From: Echinometra lucunter
Lineage: Eukaryota; Echinodermata; Echinoidea; Camarodonta; Echinometridae
DNA length: 64,000 bases
Assembly (NCBI GenBank): GCA_029962745.1
Contig: CM057160.1
Coordinates: forward strand, 784,501 to 848,500
Direction: 5' to 3'
In this document: one piece after another, positions 63,751-64,000 of the stretch
How positions within the stretch are numbered: the first letter of the stretch is position 1
How the letters are laid out: each line of letters starts with the position of its first letter
Position numbers and translations under genes: made by a program
The notes under the pieces: generated by a model
The model's database searches: none
Told to the model about the DNA's origin: nothing
Seen by the model: the letters and a program-made list of their open reading frames with translations, nothing else

Positions 63751-64000
63751 TCACATTTCATCAAACATGATAAAATTATTTGCAGAGAAGGACTGTCAAC
63801 TTAAGCAATTTACTTGAAAATTGATTCAACCCATTTCTATAAGCTGCAGGTAGAGATATCTTGCTGTGCCGCAATTTATGATATGCATGTCACTTTTGAT
63901 GTACTGATTTTAAGGGGACAAGTACTCTACAAGGTATGTTCTTGATTAAAAGCATCACTAATAAGTAATAAACCCCCTCATCTGCAGTGTCTCTTAGTTA

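Overview
This is a eukaryotic, almost certainly marine-invertebrate window; an echinoderm, most likely a sea urchin, fits best. The reasons are conserved animal genes split into many small exons by AT-rich introns of 0.1-13 kb, tRNA-derived SINEs, CR1/Jockey-like LINE fragments, and many short inverted-repeat DNA transposons (hAT-, pogo-, Harbinger-, piggyBac- and Merlin-like). The species call is an inference from style, not a database match. One 500-N run (21772-22271) marks an assembly gap of unknown real size.

Two genes fill the window and converge. DNA polymerase theta (POLQ), on the + strand, runs from about 11001 to 51132: an N-terminal extension, a Ski2/Hel308-type helicase, a very large low-complexity central exon (37673-41445), an exonuclease-like fold and a family-A polymerase domain ending in a TGA at 51130-51132. 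All 26 exons I could place join in phase (3,218 codons). One conserved helicase exon is missing from the 13-kb intron that holds the gap. The histone demethylase LSD1 (KDM1A), on the - strand, runs from its SWIRM exon at 62552 down to a stop at 54058, with 12 exons in phase; its N-terminal exon or exons were not seen. The stop codons are 2.9 kb apart, and candidate poly(A) signals for both genes lie together near 52500.

Layout: 1-7190 is a nest of transposable elements (pogo-like MITE, SINE, piggyBac-like MITE, hAT MITE, and an 1.8-kb inverted-repeat element inside an old LINE). 7205-7558 holds two possible 5' exons beside an ETS-like promoter motif. 7885-9430 is a Merlin/ISXO2 transposase gene (reverse strand) broken by an hAT MITE. 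11001-18342 is the POLQ N-terminus and first helicase half. 18343-31297 is one giant intron with a nearly intact LINE, the gap, a 90-bp satellite interrupted by a second LINE, and a decayed 120-bp ancestral satellite. 31298-51132 is the rest of POLQ, with several MITEs lying just upstream of splice acceptors. 51133-54057 is the convergent 3' region. 54058-62552 is KDM1A, and 62553-64000 contains a perfect 241-bp tandem duplication.

The two genes act in separate nuclear processes: theta-mediated end joining of DNA breaks (POLQ) and H3K4me1/2 demethylation in the CoREST complex (KDM1A). I see no novel gene system. The noteworthy content is the history of nested elements, the satellite's evolution, and the hidden helicase exon.
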